Assembly (NCBI RefSeq): GCF_001678845.1
Contig: NZ_MAIQ01000001.1
Span: 147,146 to 211,145 of the forward strand
Source: Christensenella intestinihominis
GTDB lineage: Bacteria; Bacillota; Clostridia; Christensenellales; Christensenellaceae
Direction: 5' to 3'
DNA length: 64,000 nucleotides
The notes beneath the pieces were generated by a model. It made no database searches and was not told the origin of the DNA. It saw nothing but the letters and a program-made list of their open reading frames with translations. Shown in pieces: positions 33,745 through 41,054 of the stretch (positions are counted from its first letter, which is position 1; each line of letters begins with the position of its first letter). The position numbers and the translations under genes are program-made.

Positions 33745-33933
33745 TTGGGCAGGCGAAAAAAACTAATCAATGACACCAACATTCCGCAGTACAAAATTGA
33801 GGCAGTGGCTCGCTGCATTATGCCGGATATCCTCGCGTTTTATGAGAGCGAAGAAGGCCAGCGGGAATTTGCAGAGTGGAAGGCCAAACGTGCAGCGGAA
33901 AAGAACGGTGTGGAAAGGAAGCAGAACAACTAA
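33745..33933 (+). CDS. Small conserved element protein, unknown function
   Basis: A 62-residue charged protein (GRRKKLINDTNIPQYKIE, then IMPDILAFYESEEGQ and EWKAKRAAEKNG). The start is TTG 33745 with GGAGG 7 bases upstream. It lies 80 bp after the relaxase and before a strong terminator. It has no membrane segment or recognised domain. Similar small proteins appear in related elements, by recollection only. Confidence 0.6.
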   Translation: MGRRKKLINDTNIPQYKIEAVARCIMPDILAFYESEEGQREFAEWKAKRAAEKNGVERKQNN

Positions 33934-33940
33934 ACGACGC

Positions 33941-33983
33941 GGGGCGGCGGTATCAAGACAATGATACCGCCGCCCCTTTTTTT
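33941..33983 (+). terminator. Strong intrinsic terminator at the right end of the element
   Basis: A perfect 15-bp GC-rich stem (33941-33955/33962-33976, 6-nt loop) followed by seven T. It closes the mobilization block just before the element boundary. Confidence 0.92.
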
Positions 33984-33987
33984 GTGT

Positions 33988-34012
33988 ACTTCGGGTCAAC
34001 TTGGCCCGAAGT
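33988..34012. repeat. 25-bp palindrome, copy 2
   Basis: Arms ACTTCGGGTCAA and TTGGCCCGAAGT around one base, with one wobble pair. It differs at two positions from the copy at 28701-28725. Confidence 0.75.
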
Positions 34013-34074
34013 GATTGCTGCTTTTTATGCGAAGTATATAACAAATCCGAACCCATCCCCAACAGGGAAAATGC

Positions 34075-34099
34075 GGTTCGGATTATATTGGTCTGGTGC
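34075..34099 (+). repeat. Right terminal half-site of the element (attR arm)
   Basis: GGTTCGGATT, seven bases, TCTGGTGC, reading outward. The left end reads GGTTCGGATT, eight bases, TCTGGTGC on the minus strand (26802-26777). Joined in the excised circle they form an imperfect dyad, as expected for attP of a large serine recombinase. The direct copy of TGGTGC at 34094-34099 is the attR core and also supplies the CCA of tRNA-Leu. Confidence 0.7.
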
Positions 34100-34180
34100 G
34101 GATAAGAGGACTTGAACCTCCATGAAGTTGCCTTCACACGGACCTGAACCGTGCGCGTCTGCCAATTCCGCCATATCCGC
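34094..34180 (-). tRNA. tRNA-Leu (CAG anticodon), CCA encoded
   Basis: Minus-strand cloverleaf: the 7-bp acceptor GCGGATA pairs with TATCCGC, the anticodon loop TTCAGGT gives CAG, a long variable arm typical of Leu is present, the T-arm contains GGTTCAAGTCC, and the discriminator is A followed by CCA. The 3' CCA overlaps the attR core of the mobile element, so insertion left the tRNA intact. Confidence 0.95.
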
Positions 34181-34185
34181 AAAAT

Positions 34186-34270
34186 TGGTGGAGAGAGATG
34201 GATTCGAACCATCGAAGGCGTCGCCGGCAGATTTACAGTCTGCTCCCTTTAGCCACTCGGGAATCTCTCC
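34186..34270 (-). tRNA. tRNA-Tyr (GTA anticodon), CCA encoded
   Basis: Minus-strand cloverleaf: acceptor GGAGAGA with TCTCTCC, anticodon stem-loop CAGACTGTAAATCTG giving GTA, a long variable arm, the T-arm GGTTCGAATCC, then A and CCA. It is 5 bp upstream of tRNA-Leu in the same transcript. Confidence 0.96.
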
Positions 34271-34287
34271 ACATATCGACCTTTACT

Positions 34288-34315
34288 ATTCTATCAGAAA
34301 TCTCCCAAAATGCAA
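34288..34315 (-). promoter_or_regulatory. Promoter of the tRNA-Tyr/tRNA-Leu operon
   Basis: On the minus strand TTGCAT (34315-34310), a 16-bp spacer and TAGAAT (34293-34288), 17 bp before tRNA-Tyr. Confidence 0.65.
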
Positions 34316-34386
34316 GTAGAAATTAATAATTTTTTTGAAAAAATATATGTTATAGTGACAGTATATATTATATTGCCGCTTGTGCG

Positions 34387-34821
34387 TCAACCTGCCCGCC
34401 CTCCTTCAAATAATGGGACGCAATTTTTCTCAAAAAACAATGTTTTTACGGATATATTCTTTAGATAAGATTCCAACTGATTTTGTATTTCAGTGAAGCA
34501 TTCGACAATTTCATATTCTCCCGCATATTTTTGCAATCCTTTTGGAGTTTTATAAAGCAATATACTTCCCTCGATGGCATTTATAACGTCAAAAACAGAA
34601 ATATCCTCCAACTGCTTCAGCAACCGGTAACCGCCGTCGCGGCCTTGTTCAGACGCAATCATATTTTCTTTGATCAGTTTTGACGAGACCTTCAACAGAT
34701 ACTTATATGAAATCCCAAGTGTTGCGGCAATCTCCGGCCCCGCTACCACCCTTTTTTCATTTTTGTCCAAAAAATATAAAATCCTAAGCGCATAACCCAA
34801 GGTAGCCTGGAATAATTTCAT
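34387..34821 (-). CDS. Rrf2-family transcriptional regulator
   Basis: About 144 residues. The winged helix-turn-helix core spans MKLFQATLGYALRILYFL, IAATLGISYKYLLKV and EQGRDGGYRLLK. Rrf2 regulators such as IscR, NsrR and CymR sense clusters, NO or cysteine state. Here the usual three-cysteine cluster motif is not seen; only two widely spaced Cys lie in the last 45 residues. ATG 34821 with GAGGAG is preferred. It has no obvious target, being flanked by tRNAs and a signalling gene. Confidence 0.88.
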   Translation of the reverse strand: MKLFQATLGYALRILYFLDKNEKRVVAGPEIAATLGISYKYLLKVSSKLIKENMIASEQGRDGGYRLLKQLEDISVFDVINAIEGSILLYKTPKGLQKYAGEYEIVECFTEIQNQLESYLKNISVKTLFFEKNCVPLFEGGRAG

Positions 34822-34883
34822 TTCGGTTCTCCTCAAATTCTTTACTTGTAGTAGTATGCAACTCTTCTATATTGCTTGCATTA

Positions 34884-37427
34884 TTATTTCCACGGCAAGT
34901 GAAAACGTCCTTCATTCAAATCCAAAAGCAATTCAAACCTTACAACGTCGACGGGCTTCATAAAATAATATCCCTGCACAAGATCAACGCCCAAATTCCT
35001 CACCATCTTTAATTGTTCCGCCGTTTCCACCCCTTCGCAAACAATTGTCATATTGAGCTTTTTCGCCATTTCGATCAGGCTGGTAAGCACAATAATGGTT
35101 CTTTCCCTTTTTTCCTGCTCAGACAAATAGATTACAAAACTGCGGTCAAGCTTGAGTTCATCAAAATTAATGTTCAGCAAAAGGTCCTCCGAAGAATATC
35201 CCGAGCCATAATCGTCGATCGATATCCGGTAACCTTCCGCTCTTAATTGCTTTGATGTTTCAATTGCCCGGTCATAGGAATCGAAAAAAATGTTTTCCGT
35301 CAGTTCGAATACAATCAATGACGGATCAATGCTGTACCGTCTTGTCAGTTTCGAGATTTTTTCCACCAAATCATCATGCTGCATATGGACGCGCGATAAA
35401 TTGAGGGAGATTGGAACCACTGTTTTTCCCCCGTCGAGCTTATTGCGTAAATACCGGCATACTTTTTCGTATATCTGGAAATCCATATCGACGATGCTGC
35501 CGTTCCGTTCCATTAAGGGCAAAAATTCGTTAGGACCGGATGCAAAGACGGACCCTTTTTGCGGAAGCCTGCATAATGCCTCTGCCGAAAGAATTTTCCC
35601 AGTGCTGAGATCGACCTGCGGCTGCAAAAAGAATTCAAATTCATCATTCTGCAAAAAAGTTTTCAATTTCGAAACCAACTGCGCTTCACGCATCTGCTTT
35701 TTTTGCATATGCTCATCATAAAGAAGGAATTTCGTATTATAGTCCGTCTTGGCAATTTTCCGGGCTATATTTGCGCGGTCAAGCGCATCGTTCATCCCCT
35801 TGTAAGTATCCAGGACAATCGGGCAAATGCCGCCGACAATTTCGATCTTGCATTTCGGATGGTAAAAACGCTGTTGATTCAAAAAGGCTTCAGCCTGCTT
35901 ATTCAGGTTCTGTATTGTGCCCTCAAGGGTTTCTCCTTTTTCCAGCGTAAAAACAATAATAAAGAAATCGGAGAGGATGCGTGACCCTGTAAAAACATTC
36001 AGATTTTGGCGAAAAAAATCGGCTAAAGCAAGCAGCTGCCTGTCGCCTTCGGAAAAACTATAGTAATCATTCAGTGTTTTAAAGTTCAAAATATCCGCAT
36101 ACAGAATAACCAAATTTTGCAGCCCGGTCCGCTGTGAGGCCGAGAATCTGGTATTCATTGACTTTTGCAGGAAATTAAAGGTCGGAAAATGGGTAATCGG
36201 ATCATATTCCACATTATATTCCCGGTCCGTGGCGGAAAACGTACGGATTGCTTTCGACGGTTCAATGAATGTGCAGTTACACTTTGCCGTCTCCAATATT
36301 TCATCCAATGACGGATAGGCAGACCTGTGGTATTCGTTGATACTGTAACGCATCCGCAAAAACAGCATATTCTTTGCAGCCGTTTTTTTCAAAATTCCAT
36401 GGCTTTTCCGAATTCGTAAGATTGCGACATTATCGGAATAGTTTTTCAAAAGGACGATGAATTCACATTTACCAATTCGGCAAATAGAACCGTCGGAATG
36501 AAAGCTTTCCCGCAGGCTGCCCGCCACATCCATAATAAATTGATCGGTTTCGGTAGTATCCATCTCTTCAAGGCCATCGAAACCAATATAACAGACGGTA
36601 AATTTGATATTGTCTTTGATATATTTTCCCATCATATCAAAACAAAAATCCCGGTTATACAGGCCTGTAAGGGAATCATACATACTAAACGATTCTTCAT
36701 CCGATGTTTCCGTTTTGGAAATAGGATCGATTAAATAAGCGTAAACCTGGCAATTTTTCCAAATAAGGTTAAACCGGCAAACCTGATAAACCCTGTCGCT
36801 GCCGATGTCAATCGCAGTCGGCGTTTTGCATTTCAAAGAAGAGAATTCAGAGCGCAGGGCTTTCATCTCTTCCGGATGTTCCTTTTCTTCCAGTATCGAC
36901 ATGGAATTCTGGTAGAGAATGCGGCCGCTATGGTCCAGGATCAGGATGGGAGCGTAAAACCGGTTCATCAAATACTGGATAAATGTGTTTAATTCCGCAC
37001 ATAATCGTACGGCCTCCTCGGCACGCCTAGTTTCAAGCTCTACGTTGCATTCCCGTTGCTTCAGCTGTTCAGTCATCAAGTTAAAAGCATCGGAAAATTC
37101 ACCCATAAATTCAACATGCTGGTTATAATCACCCTGTGTAATCTGCCGCACCTGCCAGGTCAGGTGCGCAAGATTTGAACAGAGGTTTTTAAGTGGCCAA
37201 CACAATGGGTTGTCTTTATTTGGATGGGAAACGATAAAGTCGCCGTTTGAAATCCCGGTTGCGTATTCACGAGCCTCGGCAACGCAATGGCTCAGGAAAT
37301 TAAGACCTTCGCCCAAATCGCGGAAGTCCCCGGATAAGGCAGAGATGTCGAGGTTTGGCTGACTATCCGTTTTATAAAGGATATCTTTTAAAAACTGAAA
37401 TAGTATTTGTGCATCGTTATTTGCCAT
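34884..37427 (-). CDS. Signalling protein with two degenerate GGDEF domains and an intact EAL phosphodiesterase
   Basis: An 847-residue soluble protein. It has a HAMP-like helix (QGDYNQHVEFMGEF near residue 98), a PAS-like region (about 145-235), a first GGDEF domain starting YDSLTGLYNRD whose active motif is GKCEF near 319, a second starting YDPITHFPTF with LSDFF in place of GGDEF, then a C-terminal EAL domain. EAL catalytic motifs are conserved: AEALCR, LNLSRVH, ELTENIF, IDDYGSGYS, LKLDRSF, CEGVET and VQGYYF. It should hydrolyse cyclic di-GMP but not make it. It lies 21 bp after a V4R gene, likely its sensor partner. Confidence 0.9.
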   Translation of the reverse strand: MANNDAQILFQFLKDILYKTDSQPNLDISALSGDFRDLGEGLNFLSHCVAEAREYATGISNGDFIVSHPNKDNPLCWPLKNLCSNLAHLTWQVRQITQGDYNQHVEFMGEFSDAFNLMTEQLKQRECNVELETRRAEEAVRLCAELNTFIQYLMNRFYAPILILDHSGRILYQNSMSILEEKEHPEEMKALRSEFSSLKCKTPTAIDIGSDRVYQVCRFNLIWKNCQVYAYLIDPISKTETSDEESFSMYDSLTGLYNRDFCFDMMGKYIKDNIKFTVCYIGFDGLEEMDTTETDQFIMDVAGSLRESFHSDGSICRIGKCEFIVLLKNYSDNVAILRIRKSHGILKKTAAKNMLFLRMRYSINEYHRSAYPSLDEILETAKCNCTFIEPSKAIRTFSATDREYNVEYDPITHFPTFNFLQKSMNTRFSASQRTGLQNLVILYADILNFKTLNDYYSFSEGDRQLLALADFFRQNLNVFTGSRILSDFFIIVFTLEKGETLEGTIQNLNKQAEAFLNQQRFYHPKCKIEIVGGICPIVLDTYKGMNDALDRANIARKIAKTDYNTKFLLYDEHMQKKQMREAQLVSKLKTFLQNDEFEFFLQPQVDLSTGKILSAEALCRLPQKGSVFASGPNEFLPLMERNGSIVDMDFQIYEKVCRYLRNKLDGGKTVVPISLNLSRVHMQHDDLVEKISKLTRRYSIDPSLIVFELTENIFFDSYDRAIETSKQLRAEGYRISIDDYGSGYSSEDLLLNINFDELKLDRSFVIYLSEQEKRERTIIVLTSLIEMAKKLNMTIVCEGVETAEQLKMVRNLGVDLVQGYYFMKPVDVVRFELLLDLNEGRFHLPWK

Positions 37428-37448
37428 TATTCTTTCTCGGTTTCCTGC

Positions 37449-37976
37449 CTATTTAATATGAGCTTCGAACCGACATACCCGATCCCCTGTTGCCCAGCAA
37501 TCGATTTCGGTAACAATATAATCTTTTCCGGTATATTCCTTCAAAATTCCTGCAATAAAGCCTTCATCATAATTGCAGATCGTCTCGCCCAGAACCGGGA
37601 GGCCGGAACAATCCAAATCTTCGGATACCGTTAAAATTGCTTTTCCGGTTTCGCTGTCAAATTGTTCAATACGCAATATCCCAATTTTGTTTTGAGAAAG
37701 CGAGGTCTGCAATTCCCTAATAAATCCATCAAAATCCAGCCCGTGATTCAAATTGGACTCGTAAAATGCCTTGCCTGCTTTCTCGCCTGTTTTTCGAAAA
37801 AGCTCAATCATTCTTTCTTTTCCCAGTTCATTCGTAAGAACATCGCGCATTGTGTATTGAAACAGGCGGTAAACCTCAACCGGCATTTGGCCGCCCAAGT
37901 TTGTCCGGCCATCCTTAATATTGCCGAGTTCAGGTCCGCTCGATTGTATATTCGCTTTTTCGAAAATATTCGTCAT
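37449..37976 (-). CDS. V4R (4-vinyl reductase) domain sensor protein
   Basis: About 175 residues. The C-terminal half fits the V4R small-molecule-binding fold: SEDLDCSGLPVLGETICNYDEGF and the end motif EIDCWATGDRVCRFEA with paired cysteines. V4R domains bind hydrocarbons or tetrapyrrole-type ligands and share a fold with heme-NO-binding domains. ATG 37976 with GGAGGG is preferred over 37997. It is the first gene of a two-gene unit with the GGDEF/EAL protein and probably feeds a signal to it. Confidence 0.75.
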   Translation of the reverse strand: MTNIFEKANIQSSGPELGNIKDGRTNLGGQMPVEVYRLFQYTMRDVLTNELGKERMIELFRKTGEKAGKAFYESNLNHGLDFDGFIRELQTSLSQNKIGILRIEQFDSETGKAILTVSEDLDCSGLPVLGETICNYDEGFIAGILKEYTGKDYIVTEIDCWATGDRVCRFEAHIK

Positions 37977-38011
37977 AAAATTTCCCTCCGCTCTCATTGG
38001 ATTCGTTACTG

Positions 38012-38039
38012 AAAAAATCGCTAGACTGCAAAACAGCGA
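38012..38039 (-). terminator. Terminator after csrA
   Basis: On the minus strand TCGCT (38039-38035) and AGCGA (38022-38018) pair around a smaller CTG/CAG stem and are followed by six T. It separates the flagellar cluster from the V4R unit. Confidence 0.6.
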
Positions 38040-38070
38040 GTGTGGCTCCTTTGCCCTGATATATAACTTC

Positions 38071-38313
38071 TTACTTTTTTTCTTTCTGTGCGTGTTCCTT
38101 TAATCCGGCAAGTTCTACCAAATTGACGTTCACGTGGACTGCCGCCTGATTTTCCAAAACAACTTTTTTCAGTGTTTCATACCGGAATACCCTCAGGTTT
38201 TTAGGCGCTTCGATCCCGATTTTGACCCGTTCAGCATCAATATTCAGTAAAGTAATCTTGATATCATCGCCAATCAGAATCGACTCATTTGCTTTTCTCG
38301 ACAGAACCAGCAT
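38071..38313 (-). CDS. csrA: Carbon storage regulator CsrA
   Basis: An 80-residue RNA-binding protein beginning MLVLSRKANESILIGDDI, with ERVKIGIEAPKNLRVFR, the hallmark of CsrA. It represses translation of target mRNAs, classically flagellin, and is antagonised by FliW. It overlaps fliW by 29 bp, the partner arrangement of Gram-positive CsrA. A long alpha-helical C-terminus follows, as usual in this group. Confidence 0.96.
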   Translation of the reverse strand: MLVLSRKANESILIGDDIKITLLNIDAERVKIGIEAPKNLRVFRYETLKKVVLENQAAVHVNVNLVELAGLKEHAQKEKK

Positions 38314-38776
38314 CCGCTGCTACCTCCCCTTCTTTTTTGTAGTATTCAATCAGCGCATCAAAAGCGGGCTCGCTGATCGGAAGGGTTATATAATCCATCA
38401 TAATCTGTGCGCCGATCATTTTTCTGATGTTTACCAAAAGCGGCGCCATCAGGTTGATCGTCATCTTCGTAAGATCATCAGGTATCACCATAATGCATAA
38501 AACAACCAGGTCCTCTTCCGAGTGTGTTTGAATCAAATCCAGTTCAGAATCGTCGATTTCAATCTCGTAATCCGGTTTTAACAGAAACGGATTGATAATG
38601 GGGATCGATACGTCCTGATTGTCGACACTTTGCAGCCACTGGATCGGATCGGTCTGGTCGCAGCGGATAATTGCGTATTTCTCCAGGCCTTCCAAACCGG
38701 GAAGGCCGCCGTCAAACGATATGATGCTTTGATCGTTTATTTCAATAATTCCAAAACGTGCCGATTGTATTTTCAC
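38285..38776 (-). CDS. fliW: Flagellar assembly factor FliW
   Basis: A 163-residue FliW, the protein antagonist of CsrA that also binds flagellin. Typical features: FGIIEI near the start, FDGGLPGLEGLEKYAI near residues 21-36 and LNAPLLVN-like LMAPLLVNIRKMIGAQ near 108-124. Together with CsrA it couples flagellin export to its synthesis. Confidence 0.96.
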   Translation of the reverse strand: MKIQSARFGIIEINDQSIISFDGGLPGLEGLEKYAIIRCDQTDPIQWLQSVDNQDVSIPIINPFLLKPDYEIEIDDSELDLIQTHSEEDLVVLCIMVIPDDLTKMTINLMAPLLVNIRKMIGAQIMMDYITLPISEPAFDALIEYYKKEGEVAADAGSVEKSK

Positions 38777-38790
38777 CCTATAACCCCTTT

Positions 38791-39396
38791 TTAGATTTTT
38801 TTATCGACATTTCGCCCGCTTTTTTCAGGCAAATTATCTTCATTTACCGTTACCTTGACCACGCTGTGGTTTCCCAGGCGAATTTCGACCGAATAAGGCG
38901 TTACGGTAATATCGGGCATGAAATCTTCCGTCCAGACAATTTCGACGTCTCCGGGAGACCACTCGATTCGCATAGCACCTTCCGTCCATTCAATTTCAGG
39001 AGACGGAATCGCGGAAGACATTGCCATTTCAGGGATATCCCCCATCATTTCACTATAAGCCCATTCACCAACCGGGTTTTGCGAAGTGCCAAAATAGTTC
39101 TCCAACGCGCCGAAAGAATCTCCGCTTTCTACCATTTTCCGGACTGCTTCCCTCGTCATTTGCCGCGCAAGCTGCATCGTGTATTGCCGAAAATATTCAG
39201 GAGAACGGATACCTCTGTCAGCCCATACCTTTTTCCAATTCACTTTCATTTGCGGCTTTTGATGCACAATTTCCATTTGAGGCCGCGTCGTCCTGACCTG
39301 GAAACTACGGCGTACATGATTCCTGATATCAAGCTGCGCACGTGTAGATGAAATTTCCAGTGACGCTCGGCTCGTATTGATACTGAGCGTTTTCAT
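38791..39396 (-). CDS. DUF6470-family flagellar-cluster protein (YviE-like)
   Basis: A 201-residue protein with repeated Arg/Gln beta patterns near the start (RASLEISSTRAQLDI, RRSFQVRTTRPQMEI) and at the end (IVWTEDFMPDITVTPYSVEI). It matches the family found between flgL and fliW in Bacillus (YviE). It has no signal peptide or membrane segment. Function is unknown; the place in the operon suggests a late flagellar assembly role. Confidence 0.8.
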   Translation of the reverse strand: MKTLSINTSRASLEISSTRAQLDIRNHVRRSFQVRTTRPQMEIVHQKPQMKVNWKKVWADRGIRSPEYFRQYTMQLARQMTREAVRKMVESGDSFGALENYFGTSQNPVGEWAYSEMMGDIPEMAMSSAIPSPEIEWTEGAMRIEWSPGDVEIVWTEDFMPDITVTPYSVEIRLGNHSVVKVTVNEDNLPEKSGRNVDKKI

Positions 39397-39422
39397 TGCG
39401 AACCTCTCCTTTCCCTAAACGA

Positions 39423-41027
39423 TTACCGTAAAAAATCCATCAGAGTCGGCTGTATGATCTGTGCACCGCTGGCAAGCGCCTGCTTAAAAATAGCTTCGCT
39501 GTATTTGTAATTCATAATAGTCTGCGCCTGGTCAATATCCTCGATATTAGAACGGATTGCTTCATAATTAATCGCATCCAGCGAATATCTGTTCACCATT
39601 GCATCCAGCTTTGTTGTCCTTGTTCCGGTCCCAACCATACAGGTGAGCAGCCGGTCCTGAATGCCTGAAAGGGAACTCAAATACTGCGAAATCTCATCGT
39701 TTGCTCCGCCGTTCTGCAAAACATTTTTCAAGTCGATCAGGATGTTGAACATATTGTCGTCCCCTGTTCCAACGACGTCAATTCCCGTAAACGAAACGTC
39801 GAACATCATGTTATAACCGATTTCAAACTGGATATCCTGTGTGGCTTCCTCTCCCAATTTAGTGGTTACAAATCCTGCGGAAGCGACCATCTGGGCAACC
39901 GATTTTTCAATCGTATCCTTCGCAGGATCATGCGGGTCCACCGCCGAGTCCGCCGTCCATGAAATGATCCCGAAACCATCCGCGGAAAGGTCGATCTCCT
40001 TTGCGGCAATTTCGGCTGCATCCACTGTATGAACATACTCCACACTTCCATACGAATTAATGAAGCGTATTTGGTCGCCATCCGCTTCCAACGTGTATTT
40101 TTGCATTTCGTCGCCCATTTGTCCCGTCCATGAGAGTCCGTTTGCCGCGACAGCTCCCTGCGCATCCGGTCCCATTACGGGATTAGAGAAACCGTTGGCA
40201 ATCGAACGGGTTTGAACCGTTCCGGCGGACGCAATCGCCCCGGCAATTTCATCTGCTGTCGGAACAGTTGTCCCGTTGGTCCACGAAAGCGTACCGAAGC
40301 TTTTGCCGTCTGCATCCTTCAGTTCGATTTTAGAATCTTTTCCTGCTTCCCATCCGGTTGCATCTATTGTAATTACGCTGGAATTGCCGTGCGAATCTGT
40401 AAATGTCACCCTGTTTGCCGCAGATGTAACGGCATAGGTATCCGGCGCAGAAAGAACACCTGTCCATGCAAAACCGGATGCATTGGCCGTATCCGCGATC
40501 GGCTGATCCGGCTGGACGTTTTTTCCGGATTTTGAAAGATCAAGCCCATTATATAAAACACCCGTCAAATTTCCGTTTTCATCCCGCTGTGCAACGAAAG
40601 GCGCATTCGTTGTGTTAAAGCCGGCAAATACATAACGGTCGCCATTCACTGAATTGCATGTCTCAAGCAACTGCTCTGTTAATTCCGCAATTTGCTTTCC
40701 GTAAATTTTTTTATCTTCATCGTGCTTAACGCCAGCCGCCGCCGTAACCAATTCTTTCATATTGATAACAACCTGTTCCATCTCTGTTAAGGCGGTCTCT
40801 GTCTGCGTTACCCAACTGCGTGCAGATGTTACATTATTCTGGTACTGCTGTAACCGGCGGATTTGCTGCCGGGCATTAAGGCTGTTTAGTACACCCACCG
40901 GATCGTCGGACAGCTTGACGATCTTGCGGTTGCTTGATAATTGGTCGTTATATTTTCCAACGCGCCGCAGCCCTGAATTCAAGTTGCTCAGCAAATTGTC
41001 TATCATCATCGAATTTGTAATTCTCAT
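39423..41027 (-). CDS. flgL: Flagellar hook-associated protein FlgL with a duplicated inserted domain
   Basis: A 534-residue hook-filament junction protein (FlgL is often about 300 residues). The N-terminal D0/D1 helices (MRITNSMMIDNLLSNLNSGL, then KLSDDPVGVLNSL) and C-terminal helix are conserved. Between about 180 and 395 sit two tandem copies of a beta-rich module (184-273 and 297-389), each starting with a WTG motif and ending with a SWT and SAG-VxT segment. The insert probably projects from the filament surface. It is secreted by the flagellar export system. Confidence 0.92.
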   Translation of the reverse strand: MRITNSMMIDNLLSNLNSGLRRVGKYNDQLSSNRKIVKLSDDPVGVLNSLNARQQIRRLQQYQNNVTSARSWVTQTETALTEMEQVVINMKELVTAAAGVKHDEDKKIYGKQIAELTEQLLETCNSVNGDRYVFAGFNTTNAPFVAQRDENGNLTGVLYNGLDLSKSGKNVQPDQPIADTANASGFAWTGVLSAPDTYAVTSAANRVTFTDSHGNSSVITIDATGWEAGKDSKIELKDADGKSFGTLSWTNGTTVPTADEIAGAIASAGTVQTRSIANGFSNPVMGPDAQGAVAANGLSWTGQMGDEMQKYTLEADGDQIRFINSYGSVEYVHTVDAAEIAAKEIDLSADGFGIISWTADSAVDPHDPAKDTIEKSVAQMVASAGFVTTKLGEEATQDIQFEIGYNMMFDVSFTGIDVVGTGDDNMFNILIDLKNVLQNGGANDEISQYLSSLSGIQDRLLTCMVGTGTRTTKLDAMVNRYSLDAINYEAIRSNIEDIDQAQTIMNYKYSEAIFKQALASGAQIIQPTLMDFLR

Positions 41028-41054
41028 GTTATTCCTCCCAAACAGACTTTAAAC

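Larger units (their letters stand above)
26779..34099. mobile_element. 7.3-kb integrative mobilizable element in a tRNA-Leu gene
   Basis: The element is bounded by TGGTGC at 26773-26778 and 34094-34099 in direct orientation. Inside these, the two ends carry inverted half-sites (GGTTCGGATT, 7-8 variable bases, TCTGGTGC reading outward). It encodes a large serine recombinase, an XRE regulator, an oriT, a MobV relaxase and a redox cargo cassette, but no type IV secretion genes, so it would need a helper element to transfer. Removing it rejoins tRNA-Leu with its terminator. Boundaries are inferred from the sequence and the exact crossover bases (probably the GC of TGGTGC) are not proven. Confidence 0.85.
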
